Positions 1 to 6,884 of a stretch of DNA of 8,476 bases are shown here, in pieces (position 1 is the first letter of the stretch; the number at the start of each line of letters is the position of its first letter). The stretch is from NCBI GenBank assembly GCA_017882055.1, contig JADGQE010000164.1:1-8476 (forward strand), written 5' to 3'. A program made the position numbers and the translations under genes. The DNA comes from Thermoflexales bacterium (lineage in GTDB: Bacteria; Chloroflexota; Anaerolineae; Fen-1058). The notes under the pieces are model-generated. The model searched no databases and was not told the origin of the DNA. It saw nothing but the letters and a program-made list of their open reading frames with translations.

Positions 1-1907
1 GCGAAGATATCGCCGGCCTGCGACGAGTAGCGGAGTTGAACAAAATAGAAACCGTCTGTTCCATCAGGATATTTGAGCGGCGGCTGCGCCTGCCGGAGGT
101 CGGTGAACTTCGGCTCGTTGAGCGTGCGGCGGTATTCGTCGGCCGTCATGATGAACAGCAGATTCTCCGGCAGGGGAAGTTGATTGTACGTGAAAGCGTC
201 GATGTTGCCCATCTGCACGCGCCGTTCGCCGGGCATAAAGAAGTACAACAGAAGATCGGTGCCGTTGGCCCAGGTTGGCGACACCAGGATCTGCGTGTCC
301 GGTGAGCGCTGCAGGTAATCGCGCGCCGCAGCGAAGATTTGTGGGCCGCCGTATTGCAGCCCATACATGCCGTAATCGTTGTACCAGAGCGGTCCATTGA
401 CGAGCGCGTCGTACGTCATCACCGCGCCTATCGCGCTCAACACCACCCAGCAGCCGATTGCCAGCCAGCGATAGTTGATGCGTTTCAGCGGCCAAGACAG
501 AACGAGGACCAGGCCGAGGGCGGTCATGATCGCCGCCGGGACGACGAAGGCCAGTTCGCGATAGATCTGTACAGGCTGCACCAGCGCACTGCCGATGGGC
601 GTGACCGCCGTTGCGATCAACGTCACACGATAGGCCGCTGATCTGATTTTGCGGAAGCACGTCACCAGCCCGATCAACGCGAAAGGCAGCGTGATCAACA
701 GGATGTTGCCATAGCCTTTCATCAGGTGGCGGATCAGATCGGTGTCGTTGGTCGGGCTATACCAGTAGGCAGGACTAAGCGCAGTGGTGTATTGTTGCCA
801 GAAATCAGTGAGCTTTTCAGCAGGCGACAAATCGTTGCGCAGCAGATAGGAGTCGAGGATGCGCAGGTGATAATACGATTCGGCTGGATGCTGAGCCTGA
901 AATCGAAGATAGGGCAGTGCAACGACGATGAGCAGGACGGCAGCCGCGCTGATGACCTGCGGGCGACCGCGCAGGATCTGCCAGTGGTAACGAAGATCCG
1001 TAATCAGCAGCAGCGCGCCGCTCAACACGACGACGACCTGGGCCGGACTATAAGCGTAGAAACTCAGTGCGCCGAAGATCACTGCGGCGAAAATGTGGTG
1101 TGGATTTCGATAACGATAAAGCAGGTAGAAATACAAGAACCACGCGTAAAACGCGGTGCCTAATACCGTTTCAAAAGCCGTGCGCGAATGCAGGAACCAG
1201 GCCGGCGTGATGGTCAGCAGCAGTACGCCCGCCCACCAGAATCGAATCTTGAAGATATTGCGCAGCATCAAGCCGACGGCGGCCACGCCCGATAAGGCGA
1301 TCAAGGCCGACACCGCACGCGTTATAAATTCCGAATAACCGAACAGGAGGTAGGGAATAACCTGAGCGTAAACGCTGACACTCAGATTCAGATAGGACCC
1401 GTTGGCGAAGTACGTCGGAAACAAATTGCCGGCGTCATCACGAAAGCCTTGATGCGCCAGATCGGCGGCCTGCACCGTTTGGATCGCTTCGTCGGTGAAG
1501 AAATAAATCGGCCAGCGATCGAGGCCGATGAGACGCGTCAGCACGAAAACAAGCAGCGCCAATAGAAAAAGGCGTGCGTCAAGCGAGGAAAGCTGCCCGG
1601 GAAGCGTGATGCGCAGTGCGCCATTCGGAGGTGCAGTCTGATCGTGCGCGGCGGATAAAGGATCGGCTTCCGTCGTGGATTGAGGTGCATCAATTGCTGT
1701 ATATGTGGAACTGGCCGTTGCTGACGAAGCAGGCTCAGCGGCAGCTGATTCCGGTGTGGAGACTGGATCAAGCGGGCGCGGCGAGCGCGGATCTGCTCGG
1801 CGCCATAAGAACGTCACCGTATTCAGCGCAGCCAACGTGCCATAGAACCACTTGCCGCATAGTGATCTGATCAACACGGCCTGGGGGTTACCCTTCTCAA
1901 GTGTCAT
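1..1907 (-). CDS. GT-C family glycosyltransferase (GT39/ArnT-like), C-terminus beyond window
   Basis: Reading the minus strand from ATG at 1907 gives 635 open codons running off the left edge. The protein starts with a hydrophobic stretch (about residues 14-36), then a Ser/Thr/Ala/Pro-rich, probably disordered linker (about 40-105), then a polytopic membrane core with first helix about 112-128. Just after that helix is a TDEA motif (Asp139-Glu140), the position of the catalytic acidic pair in the first external loop of GT-C enzymes. HSRTAFE follows at 240-246, then about ten hydrophobic segments to residue 498. A soluble, presumably extracytoplasmic region begins near 500. Known GT-C enzymes transfer sugars from polyprenyl-phosphate donors on the outer face of the membrane; acceptor and sugar cannot be told here. 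It lies 7 bp after the stop of the upstream paralogue, so translation is probably coupled. No Shine-Dalgarno precedes the ATG, so the start is uncertain; a GTG at codon 11 is an alternative. Confidence 0.88.
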   Translation of the reverse strand, partial: MTLEKGNPQAVLIRSLCGKWFYGTLAALNTVTFLWRRADPRSPRPLDPVSTPESAAAEPASSATASSTYTAIDAPQSTTEADPLSAAHDQTAPPNGALRITLPGQLSSLDARLFLLALLVFVLTRLIGLDRWPIYFFTDEAIQTVQAADLAHQGFRDDAGNLFPTYFANGSYLNLSVSVYAQVIPYLLFGYSEFITRAVSALIALSGVAAVGLMLRNIFKIRFWWAGVLLLTITPAWFLHSRTAFETVLGTAFYAWFLYFYLLYRYRNPHHIFAAVIFGALSFYAYSPAQVVVVLSGALLLITDLRYHWQILRGRPQVISAAAVLLIVVALPYLRFQAQHPAESYYHLRILDSYLLRNDLSPAEKLTDFWQQYTTALSPAYWYSPTNDTDLIRHLMKGYGNILLITLPFALIGLVTCFRKIRSAAYRVTLIATAVTPIGSALVQPVQIYRELAFVVPAAIMTALGLVLVLSWPLKRINYRWLAIGCWVVLSAIGAVMTYDALVNGPLWYNDYGMYGLQYGGPQIFAAARDYLQRSPDTQILVSPTWANGTDLLLYFFMPGERRVQMGNIDAFTYNQLPLPENLLFIMTADEYRRTLNEPKFTDLRQAQPPLKYPDGTDGFYFVQLRYSSQAGDIF

Positions 1908-1914
1908 AGGGCCG

Positions 1915-4119
1915 CTACTGGTACGGTTGGATTTCAAACGCCACGAACAGTATCCTATTCAATGGATCGCTGAGGTTCTGCGGCGTAACCGTCGCATACC
2001 GCTGTCTGGCGCGTTCGACTTCCTGAGTCATTGAGGCATTGATGATCACGACCTGCAGTTTCGTGCCACGCGGCGGCACGCTATCGGTCGAGGGCAAGTC
2101 TGTAATCACATCGGCACGCGCCAGCAGCGGCCGCGCCAGAAAATCGAGCGTCGTGCCCCGGCAGAAATCAGCATTGAGGCCAACACACACAATCTGCAGC
2201 GGTTGCGGTTCGGTGCGCGGCTCCAGCGCGAACAAGTACTCTTGAATGACGTGAAACGGCACGTCGGGGCTGCGTAATTCGTTTTTGGTCAGATAATTTA
2301 CGAAGTAATAGCGTGCGTCTGCGTTCATCAACAGGGCGATGACGAGTAGGCCATACACGCCGATCAGCTTTGGATGCGGCGCGCGCCGCTCAAACCAGCC
2401 CCAGGCCCGATCGATTGCCACCGCGATCGCGCCATAGATCAGCGGACTGCTGCCCAACAGCCGGTGCGATCCCGCCGTGGGGCTGACCATTAAAATGCCG
2501 CCGAAGAGGATCACTAACGCCAGCGATGACACGACCCAGAAATACGGTCCTTCCCGGCTGTGGGCAACGAAATAGGCCAGTGCGATGACAGCCAGGATCG
2601 ACATGATGGGCGTCAGCATCGTCTGCGCCCAGTAAAAGCCCTCGTCCGAGCCGAACGAAAACGAGGTCATCACATCGCGCAATTGTCCCCATAACACATC
2701 GACTTCGCTTTCATTGTTAGCCTGCATCGCGGCCGGCACCCAGCCTGATCGATAAATGTTCTTGGCATTGAGCGAGCTCATGTAATCGTTGGGGCGGATC
2801 GCCCAGAAGTACAAGATGGGCGTGATGATACATATAAACACGCTGACGGCGACGGCGATGTTCAACGCCTGCGCTCGCACGCGGTGCCGATCGGTGATCA
2901 GCCAGAATACGGCCAGCACGGCCAGTTGAAGCAACACTAACCGTCCGCCTACAAAGAAGTATTGCGAGAGGCCCGCCGCCAGCGCCGTCATGAGCCACGC
3001 CCGCCGACGGCCTGTACGCCAGGCCAGCCACGCGCACCCAAACACCAGCGCCAAAAATAGCGGATCATCGATGCTATTGAAGCCGACACGGCTGTAGTGA
3101 ATGTTTTGGTGATACGTTGCCATGAGCGCGGCGGCAATCAGCGCGGGACGGCGGCCCCACAGTTGCCGCACCACCGCATACAGGGCGACGATGCCTAACG
3201 TGCCCGCCAATACACTGGGCAAGCGCATCGCCGTAATCGTCTGCCCGAACAGCTGCAGGGACAGCCCGATGATTTGCAGATAAAAATTCCAGTGCCCGTC
3301 GGAGCCGGTCGTGAACGGCTTGATTTGCTGATGTTCCGTCAGGTAACGCGCGGCGACGGCGTATTTGGTTTCGTCGCCCAGCACGACGCCGGGGATGTGC
3401 TCCAGATCGATCGCGCGCAGCGCGAAGGCCAGGGCGACAATAGCGATGAAAACGATCACTTCGCTGCGTCTAATCGGTTCGGTCAGTTTGACGGTTGTTG
3501 GATCGGATCGTTGCCCCGCAGCGGCAAAAGCAAGACCGATCGCCAACAGCCACAACAGTACACTGCCCAATTGCCCGGTTCCATCGAATTCAACGGCATT
3601 GAAGTTGATGTCGGCGGCGATGAATGACACAATGATCGCGGCGAATAGAAGATTGAAGCGCCACAGCCAGCGTGGCCACCGGCGCGCTTGATCTCGTTTC
3701 AGCCACGCGGCTGCTCCGATCCCGGCGACAATTAAGCCTGGCACAGCGATAGCGAATAACGGCGCGAGATCGTGGAAGGCGGTTTGCTGCGCAGAACTCA
3801 CCACGCCGGCCGCCACGATACACAGGACGATGGCTGCGCCAAACCATAGGGAAGCGGCCAACGCCGATCGAGGTATTTGAACAAATGACGGCTCCGGCAC
3901 GACGATAAAGCGAGCCGGTACTTCATTCGTTGACGAAGCGGATGGCGCAGGCGTAGGGCCTGGCTCAGGCAGGGGTGTGACAGTCGGTTGCAGCGGGGCT
4001 GCCGCTGGCCGATCGGGGTTCGGCTCACGCTGCGGGCGAATCCGCAGCCACCCCGCGATGACGGCGGCGCTCGTTAAAAACACGGCTGGGATGATTCGGC
4101 GAAGCGCTTTATCGCGCAT
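1915..4119 (-). CDS. GT-C family glycosyltransferase (PMT/ArnT-like), 734 aa
   Basis: A complete 734-residue integral membrane protein. It opens with one hydrophobic helix (about 8-25) and a Pro-rich tether (about 30-66). Four further hydrophobic segments (about 86-108, 118-139, 154-170, 186-202) precede a GT-C core whose first helix is about 219-236. The core has the LGDE motif in the first external loop (Asp249-Glu250), then HYSRVGFN (341-348) and the pair Asp351-Asp352, all typical of dolichyl/undecaprenyl-phosphate-dependent GT39-type transferases. About ten helices follow, then a soluble C-terminal domain (about 610-734) of unknown role. The likely reaction is transfer of a sugar from a lipid-phosphate carrier to an envelope acceptor outside the membrane; the substrate is not readable. 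It is longer than typical ArnT/PMT cores because of the N-terminal extra segment. The ATG at 4119 is supported by AAGGA 9 nt upstream and a TATAAT box further up. It is the first gene of a two-gene unit with the next glycosyltransferase. Confidence 0.9.
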   Translation of the reverse strand: MRDKALRRIIPAVFLTSAAVIAGWLRIRPQREPNPDRPAAAPLQPTVTPLPEPGPTPAPSASSTNEVPARFIVVPEPSFVQIPRSALAASLWFGAAIVLCIVAAGVVSSAQQTAFHDLAPLFAIAVPGLIVAGIGAAAWLKRDQARRWPRWLWRFNLLFAAIIVSFIAADINFNAVEFDGTGQLGSVLLWLLAIGLAFAAAGQRSDPTTVKLTEPIRRSEVIVFIAIVALAFALRAIDLEHIPGVVLGDETKYAVAARYLTEHQQIKPFTTGSDGHWNFYLQIIGLSLQLFGQTITAMRLPSVLAGTLGIVALYAVVRQLWGRRPALIAAALMATYHQNIHYSRVGFNSIDDPLFLALVFGCAWLAWRTGRRRAWLMTALAAGLSQYFFVGGRLVLLQLAVLAVFWLITDRHRVRAQALNIAVAVSVFICIITPILYFWAIRPNDYMSSLNAKNIYRSGWVPAAMQANNESEVDVLWGQLRDVMTSFSFGSDEGFYWAQTMLTPIMSILAVIALAYFVAHSREGPYFWVVSSLALVILFGGILMVSPTAGSHRLLGSSPLIYGAIAVAIDRAWGWFERRAPHPKLIGVYGLLVIALLMNADARYYFVNYLTKNELRSPDVPFHVIQEYLFALEPRTEPQPLQIVCVGLNADFCRGTTLDFLARPLLARADVITDLPSTDSVPPRGTKLQVVIINASMTQEVERARQRYATVTPQNLSDPLNRILFVAFEIQPYQ

Positions 4120-4128
4120 GTTGATCGA

Positions 4129-4133
4129 TCCTT
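4129..4133 (-). promoter_or_regulatory. Ribosome binding site for the 734-aa glycosyltransferase
   Basis: On the minus strand AAGGA lies 9 nt before the ATG at 4119. It is the only good Shine-Dalgarno match near this start and supports it over internal starts. Confidence 0.6.
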
Positions 4134-4153
4134 GGCGGCATATGAGCAGCAGT

Positions 4154-4184
4154 ATTATAACTCACGTCGTATGGGATCTGCCAA
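4154..4184 (-). promoter_or_regulatory. Sigma70-like promoter of the glycosyltransferase pair
   Basis: On the minus strand a perfect TATAAT (4154-4159) is preceded, after a long 19-nt spacer, by TTGGCA (4179-4184), one base from the TTGACA consensus. Transcription would begin near 4147, giving a leader of about 28 nt that contains the AAGGA site. The -10 match is strong; the spacer is longer than the usual 17, so the -35 assignment is weaker. Confidence 0.5.
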
Positions 4185-4200
4185 CAACCTATTTCCTCGA

Positions 4201-4428
4201 TTGAGTAGATGGGGTGCCATTTGGATTGCCTGATCTTCTGGATTAAGCCGTACCCGGAGGATTGGATTCATGGCCTTTGTGCGCAGCAATTCTCAATTTG
4301 AACCGGAACGCTCCCGACGGATTGTCTAATCCGTCGGCTTGGCCGCTGGATTTGGCAATCTAGCGGGAGCATATGTGCCAAAATGAGAATTGCTGCTTTG
4401 TGTGCCTCTATCTGAGGAGTCTACTCAA
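4201..4428. repeat. 9-bp inverted repeat bracketing the folded element
   Basis: ttgagtaga at 4201-4209 is exactly complementary to tctactcaa at 4420-4428, and a further copy of the core, cttgagta, lies at 4476-4483. The arms stand symmetrically outside the folded element. They could be binding sites for a regulator, or chance in an AT-richer gap. Confidence 0.25.
4275..4402. repeat. MITE-like folded element with terminal inverted repeats and possible target duplication
   Basis: Outer arms gcagcaattctca (4283-4295) and its perfect complement (4384-4396) extend inward to 4300 and 4379 with one mismatch, giving 17 of 18 paired bases. Inside, gctc (4310-4313) pairs with gagc (4367-4370). This encloses two hairpins: 4314-4337 (10-bp perfect stem, loop gtct) and 4343-4366 (10-bp stem with one G-T/G-U-type pair, loop tggc). 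The two hairpins have related left arms (ccgacggatt and ccgctggatt) and are joined by 5 nt, so the whole can fold as a three-way junction. CTTTGTG occurs on both sides (4275-4281 and 4396-4402), with only one extra base between the left copy and the left arm, as expected of a target-site duplication. It could be a non-autonomous mobile element, a REP/BIME-like unit or a structured RNA; no coding capacity is seen. Confidence 0.6.
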
Positions 4429-4552
4429 GCCGGTTATTGCGGATTAGATTATGTGGGTCAGTGCTCATTGCAAGTCTTGAGTAACGCCAAGTATAGCATA
4501 ACCCTCGCCAGCCGTAAGACCAAAAGGCACGTCATGGTGTGTTGTGCCAAAT

Positions 4553-4584
4553 TGACAGCCCCTCAAATTTCTGAGGGGCTGTCA
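4553..4584 (-). terminator. Hairpin terminator after the aminotransferase remnant
   Basis: A perfect 13-bp stem (4553-4565 with 4572-4584), GC-rich in the middle with a 6-nt loop, begins 9 nt after the stop codon of the minus-strand aminotransferase frame. Only a short ATTT follows on the minus strand, so the U-tract is poor. It may act as an intrinsic terminator or as a 3'-end stabilising hairpin. Confidence 0.65.
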
Positions 4585-4593
4585 GGTCCACGG

Positions 4594-5565
4594 TCAGTTC
4601 ATCTGAGCCTGGCCGCTTTGAATCACGGCTTTGACTGAGGCGTAGAAGATATTCAGTGTTTCGTCGATGTCGTCGTCCGAATGCTCATAGCATAAGAACC
4701 ACGGCTCGCGATTGTCCGGTTCGGGCATCGCGCCGCGTTCGATCATTGCCATGGCGATCTGCTCATATAGTTTCATGTTGGTGTCCAACGCGTCGCGGTA
4801 ATTGGTCGGCGCGTGATCGATGCCCAGCACCATGCCGAACATTTGCGGCGGCCCCATCAGGGCATGCGGAATATTCGCTTCATTCAAGATTTTGTCGAGG
4901 CCCGCCATCAAGCGTTGGCCGCGCTGCGCAATCGTCGCCAGAATAGGCTGCGTTTCCAGCAATTCCAGGGTGGCATCCGCCGCGGCGGTGCCGGCGATGT
5001 TGCCGCAGTAGGTGCCGCCGACGGCCACGCGCCCAGGCTGAATCACACTCATAATTTCATGGGTGCCCGCAAGGGCCGCCAGCGGAAAGCCATTCGCGAT
5101 CGATTTGGCGTAAGTCGCCAGATCGGCTTTGACGTGGAAGAGCTCCTGTGCGCCGCCATTGGCAATGCGGAAGCCAGTCTTCACCTCGTCGATGATGAGG
5201 ACGATGCCATACTCGGTGCACAACTCGCGCATCACTTCCAGGAAGCCAGGCGCGGGCATGACCGAGGCGTTGTTGCCCATCAGCGGCTCCACCATGATGG
5301 CGGCAATATCCCCCCACCTGGCTTTGACCGTGCGGCACAGCTGATCGATGTCGTTGTAGGGCAGGGTGATGACGTATTCGCCGATGCCATACGGAATGCC
5401 GCTGCTCGACGCAATGCGGATCGGGCTGCGGCGCGAGCCCATCGAACGGGCCTGGCCGACTAACAAATTGGCTGCCCGGTGCTGCCGTTTGGACACAACA
5501 CCTATGACTAAAGTACCCGGCTGGCGTACATTGTAGCCGCCATAGATGTATGAATCTCTGACCAA
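4594..5565 (-). pseudogene. 5'-truncated class III aminotransferase (glutamate-1-semialdehyde aminomutase-like)
   Basis: The frame encodes the C-terminal two thirds of a fold-type I, class III PLP aminotransferase. Numbering from the TTG at 5565: GSRRSP..SSGIP and ITLPYND (43-72), the PLP-ring Asp in IIDEVKTGFR (Asp126), the Schiff-base Lys154 in YAKSIANGFPLAALAG, and the phosphate-contacting Thr region GTYCGN (184-189). The family is about 425-450 residues. Here only some 280 convincing residues remain, starting near 5448, and the N-terminal 150 or so are absent, including the SGTEA phosphate-binding loop and the YHG segment. The 40 residues before that point look unlike the family, and the frame is closed by a stop at 5596-5598. 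The first in-frame ATG is at 5442. No ribosome site is convincing. The reading frame is otherwise intact, so the truncation may be recent or the fragment may still be expressed. If it were whole, the enzyme would move an amino group on a carbonyl substrate; no tetrapyrrole genes lie nearby to specify HemL. Confidence 0.75.
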
Positions 5566-5572
5566 ATTCCGA

Positions 5573-5602
5573 TTGCAACTTTGATGGACACAGTGCTACA
5601 AT
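5573..5602 (+). promoter_or_regulatory. Putative promoter of the receiver-histidine kinase gene
   Basis: TTGCAA (5573-5578) and TACAAT (5597-5602) are separated by 18 nt. Transcription would start near 5609, leaving a leader of only about a dozen nucleotides that carries AGGGGG. The -10 is one base from consensus and the -35 matches at four of six positions. It lies within or next to the diverged 5' end of the opposite-strand aminotransferase frame. Confidence 0.4.
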
Positions 5603-5622
5603 AAGACACTTCAGGGGGCATG

Positions 5623-6837
5623 ATGGCCAATCAACGTATCCTGGTTGCAGATGACAGCGAAATGATCCGCGAAGTGCTAACGTCGTTTCTGGAGACGTTG
5701 AACTATCAAGTGGATGTGGCTGCCGACGGCCAATCGGCGCTGGATAAATACACTGCGAATCGCTACGATCTGATCATTTCCGATCTGCAAATGCCCCGGC
5801 TGGAAGGCTTGTCGCTGCTCAAGCGCATAAAATCTTTGGAGCCTGACGCGCAAGTCATCCTGCTCACCGGTCATGCGACGCTGGAAACTGCCGTCGAGGC
5901 GCTGCGCCTTGGCGCCTATGACTACTTGCTGAAACCGATCGAGGGCATGGAGGTTTTCGGGCGGTTGGTCGGCCGGGCTTTGCAGCACGGCGCGTTGATT
6001 AAAGAGAACCAACGCCTGGTTGAACAGCTGCGCCAGGCAAATGCCCGCCTGGAAGCCGAAGTCGCCACACGCACGATAGAGCTGCGCGCCGCCAATGAAT
6101 CTTTGCGAAGCCTGGATAAATTGAAGAATGATTTTGTATCGGTGGTGTCGCACGAGCTGCGCACACCGATGGCGGTGATTTTGCTCGAGGCCCAAATGCT
6201 CGTGCAGAAGTCCAGGTCACTGCCGCCGGACAAGCTCAACGAAATTTACCAAACATTCTTGACCAATGCCCGTCGACTGCAAATTCAGATCGAAAATCTG
6301 TTGGACTTCAGCCTGATCGAACGCGGTGCGCTGGAATTGGAGTGCAGATCGTGTTCGATCAACCAGACTATCCGGGACGTGCTTGATCTGTATGAGCAGC
6401 GCGCTGCGGAGAAGCGGCTGCGCTTATCAACGGAGCTGCCGGTTACGGCTCAATTAACGGTGATTGCTGATGCGCCTCGGCTGCGCAGCGCCCTGGTCCA
6501 TCTGGTGGATAATGCCGTGAAGTTCACGCCGGAGGGTGGGGCGATCAATATCAGTATGCACGGCGGAGTGACGCTGCCCGGCACTACGACGCCGGCGGTG
6601 GCCATCGCCGTGCAGGATACCGGTATCGGCATTCCGGCCGAGCTGCAGCAAAAATTGTTTACGGCCTTCAGCCAGGTCGATATGAGCACGACGCGCCGTT
6701 ATGGCGGAATGGGTATGGGTCTGGCGCTGGCTCAACGGATTGTCACTGCGCATCAGGGCAAACTGACGTTTAAGAGCGAACCGAATAAAGGCAGTCTGTT
6801 CGTGATGTGGGTCCCGACGGGGCAAGAAAGACGATGA
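5623..6837 (+). CDS. Receiver-histidine kinase fusion (REC-HisKA-HATPase_c), cytoplasmic
   Basis: The 404-residue protein begins with a receiver domain (about 4-115): acidic pair Asp10-Asp11, phospho-acceptor Asp54 in IISDLQMP, Thr82 and Lys104 in LLKPI. A Glu/Arg/Leu-rich coiled coil (about 122-165) leads to a HisKA domain with His177 in SHELRTP. The ATPase domain has the N box (HLVDNAVKFTP, Asn297), the G1 box DTGIGI (332-337), the F region LFTAFSQVD and the G2 box GGMGMGL (361-367). All residues needed for phosphotransfer are present. There is no signal peptide or membrane segment, so it should be a soluble kinase whose input is phosphorylation of its own receiver by an upstream kinase. 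No cognate regulator is adjacent, so it is an orphan. Two adjacent ATGs exist (5620 and 5623); AGGGGG at 5613-5618 is too close to the first and 4 nt from the second, so 5623 is preferred. It is divergent from the aminotransferase remnant and convergent with the M28 gene. Confidence 0.93.
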   Translation: MANQRILVADDSEMIREVLTSFLETLNYQVDVAADGQSALDKYTANRYDLIISDLQMPRLEGLSLLKRIKSLEPDAQVILLTGHATLETAVEALRLGAYDYLLKPIEGMEVFGRLVGRALQHGALIKENQRLVEQLRQANARLEAEVATRTIELRAANESLRSLDKLKNDFVSVVSHELRTPMAVILLEAQMLVQKSRSLPPDKLNEIYQTFLTNARRLQIQIENLLDFSLIERGALELECRSCSINQTIRDVLDLYEQRAAEKRLRLSTELPVTAQLTVIADAPRLRSALVHLVDNAVKFTPEGGAINISMHGGVTLPGTTTPAVAIAVQDTGIGIPAELQQKLFTAFSQVDMSTTRRYGGMGMGLALAQRIVTAHQGKLTFKSEPNKGSLFVMWVPTGQERR

Positions 6838-6845
6838 CCAGGTAC

Positions 6846-6876
6846 CAGGGATTAAATGATCGACCTCCGATCCCTG
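6846..6876. terminator. Weak hairpin between convergent kinase and peptidase genes
   Basis: The 47-bp gap between the two converging stop codons contains cagggat (6846-6852) and its complement atccctg (6870-6876), a 7-bp stem with a 17-nt loop and no T-tract on either side. It could terminate both transcripts but is weak and may be chance. Confidence 0.25.
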
Positions 6877-6884
6877 ACCTCTGA

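Larger units (their letters stand above)
4120..4593. other. 474-bp non-coding intergenic region
   Basis: This gap between the glycosyltransferase promoter and the aminotransferase stop codon has no credible gene. Open frames crossing it (for example 4390-4638 plus) lack a ribosome site, run into the neighbouring gene in antisense and carry no motif. It holds, in order: the promoter and leader of the glycosyltransferases (about 4120-4184), a folded repeat-like element (about 4275-4402), a stretch with only short scattered repeats (4403-4552), and the terminator hairpin (4553-4584). Confidence 0.7.

Noticed and set aside
64..660. 198-codon minus-strand open frame
   Set aside because: It overlaps the continuous 635-codon glycosyltransferase frame in another phase and has no domain motif.
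4390..4638. 82-codon plus-strand frame in the intergenic gap
   Set aside because: It begins at TTG inside the right arm of the folded element, has no ribosome site, crosses the terminator hairpin and ends antisense in the aminotransferase frame.
4813..5463. 216-codon open frame on the plus strand
   Set aside because: It is antisense to the aminotransferase frame, which carries clear family motifs; its Arg/His/Ala-rich translation is typical of a shadow frame.
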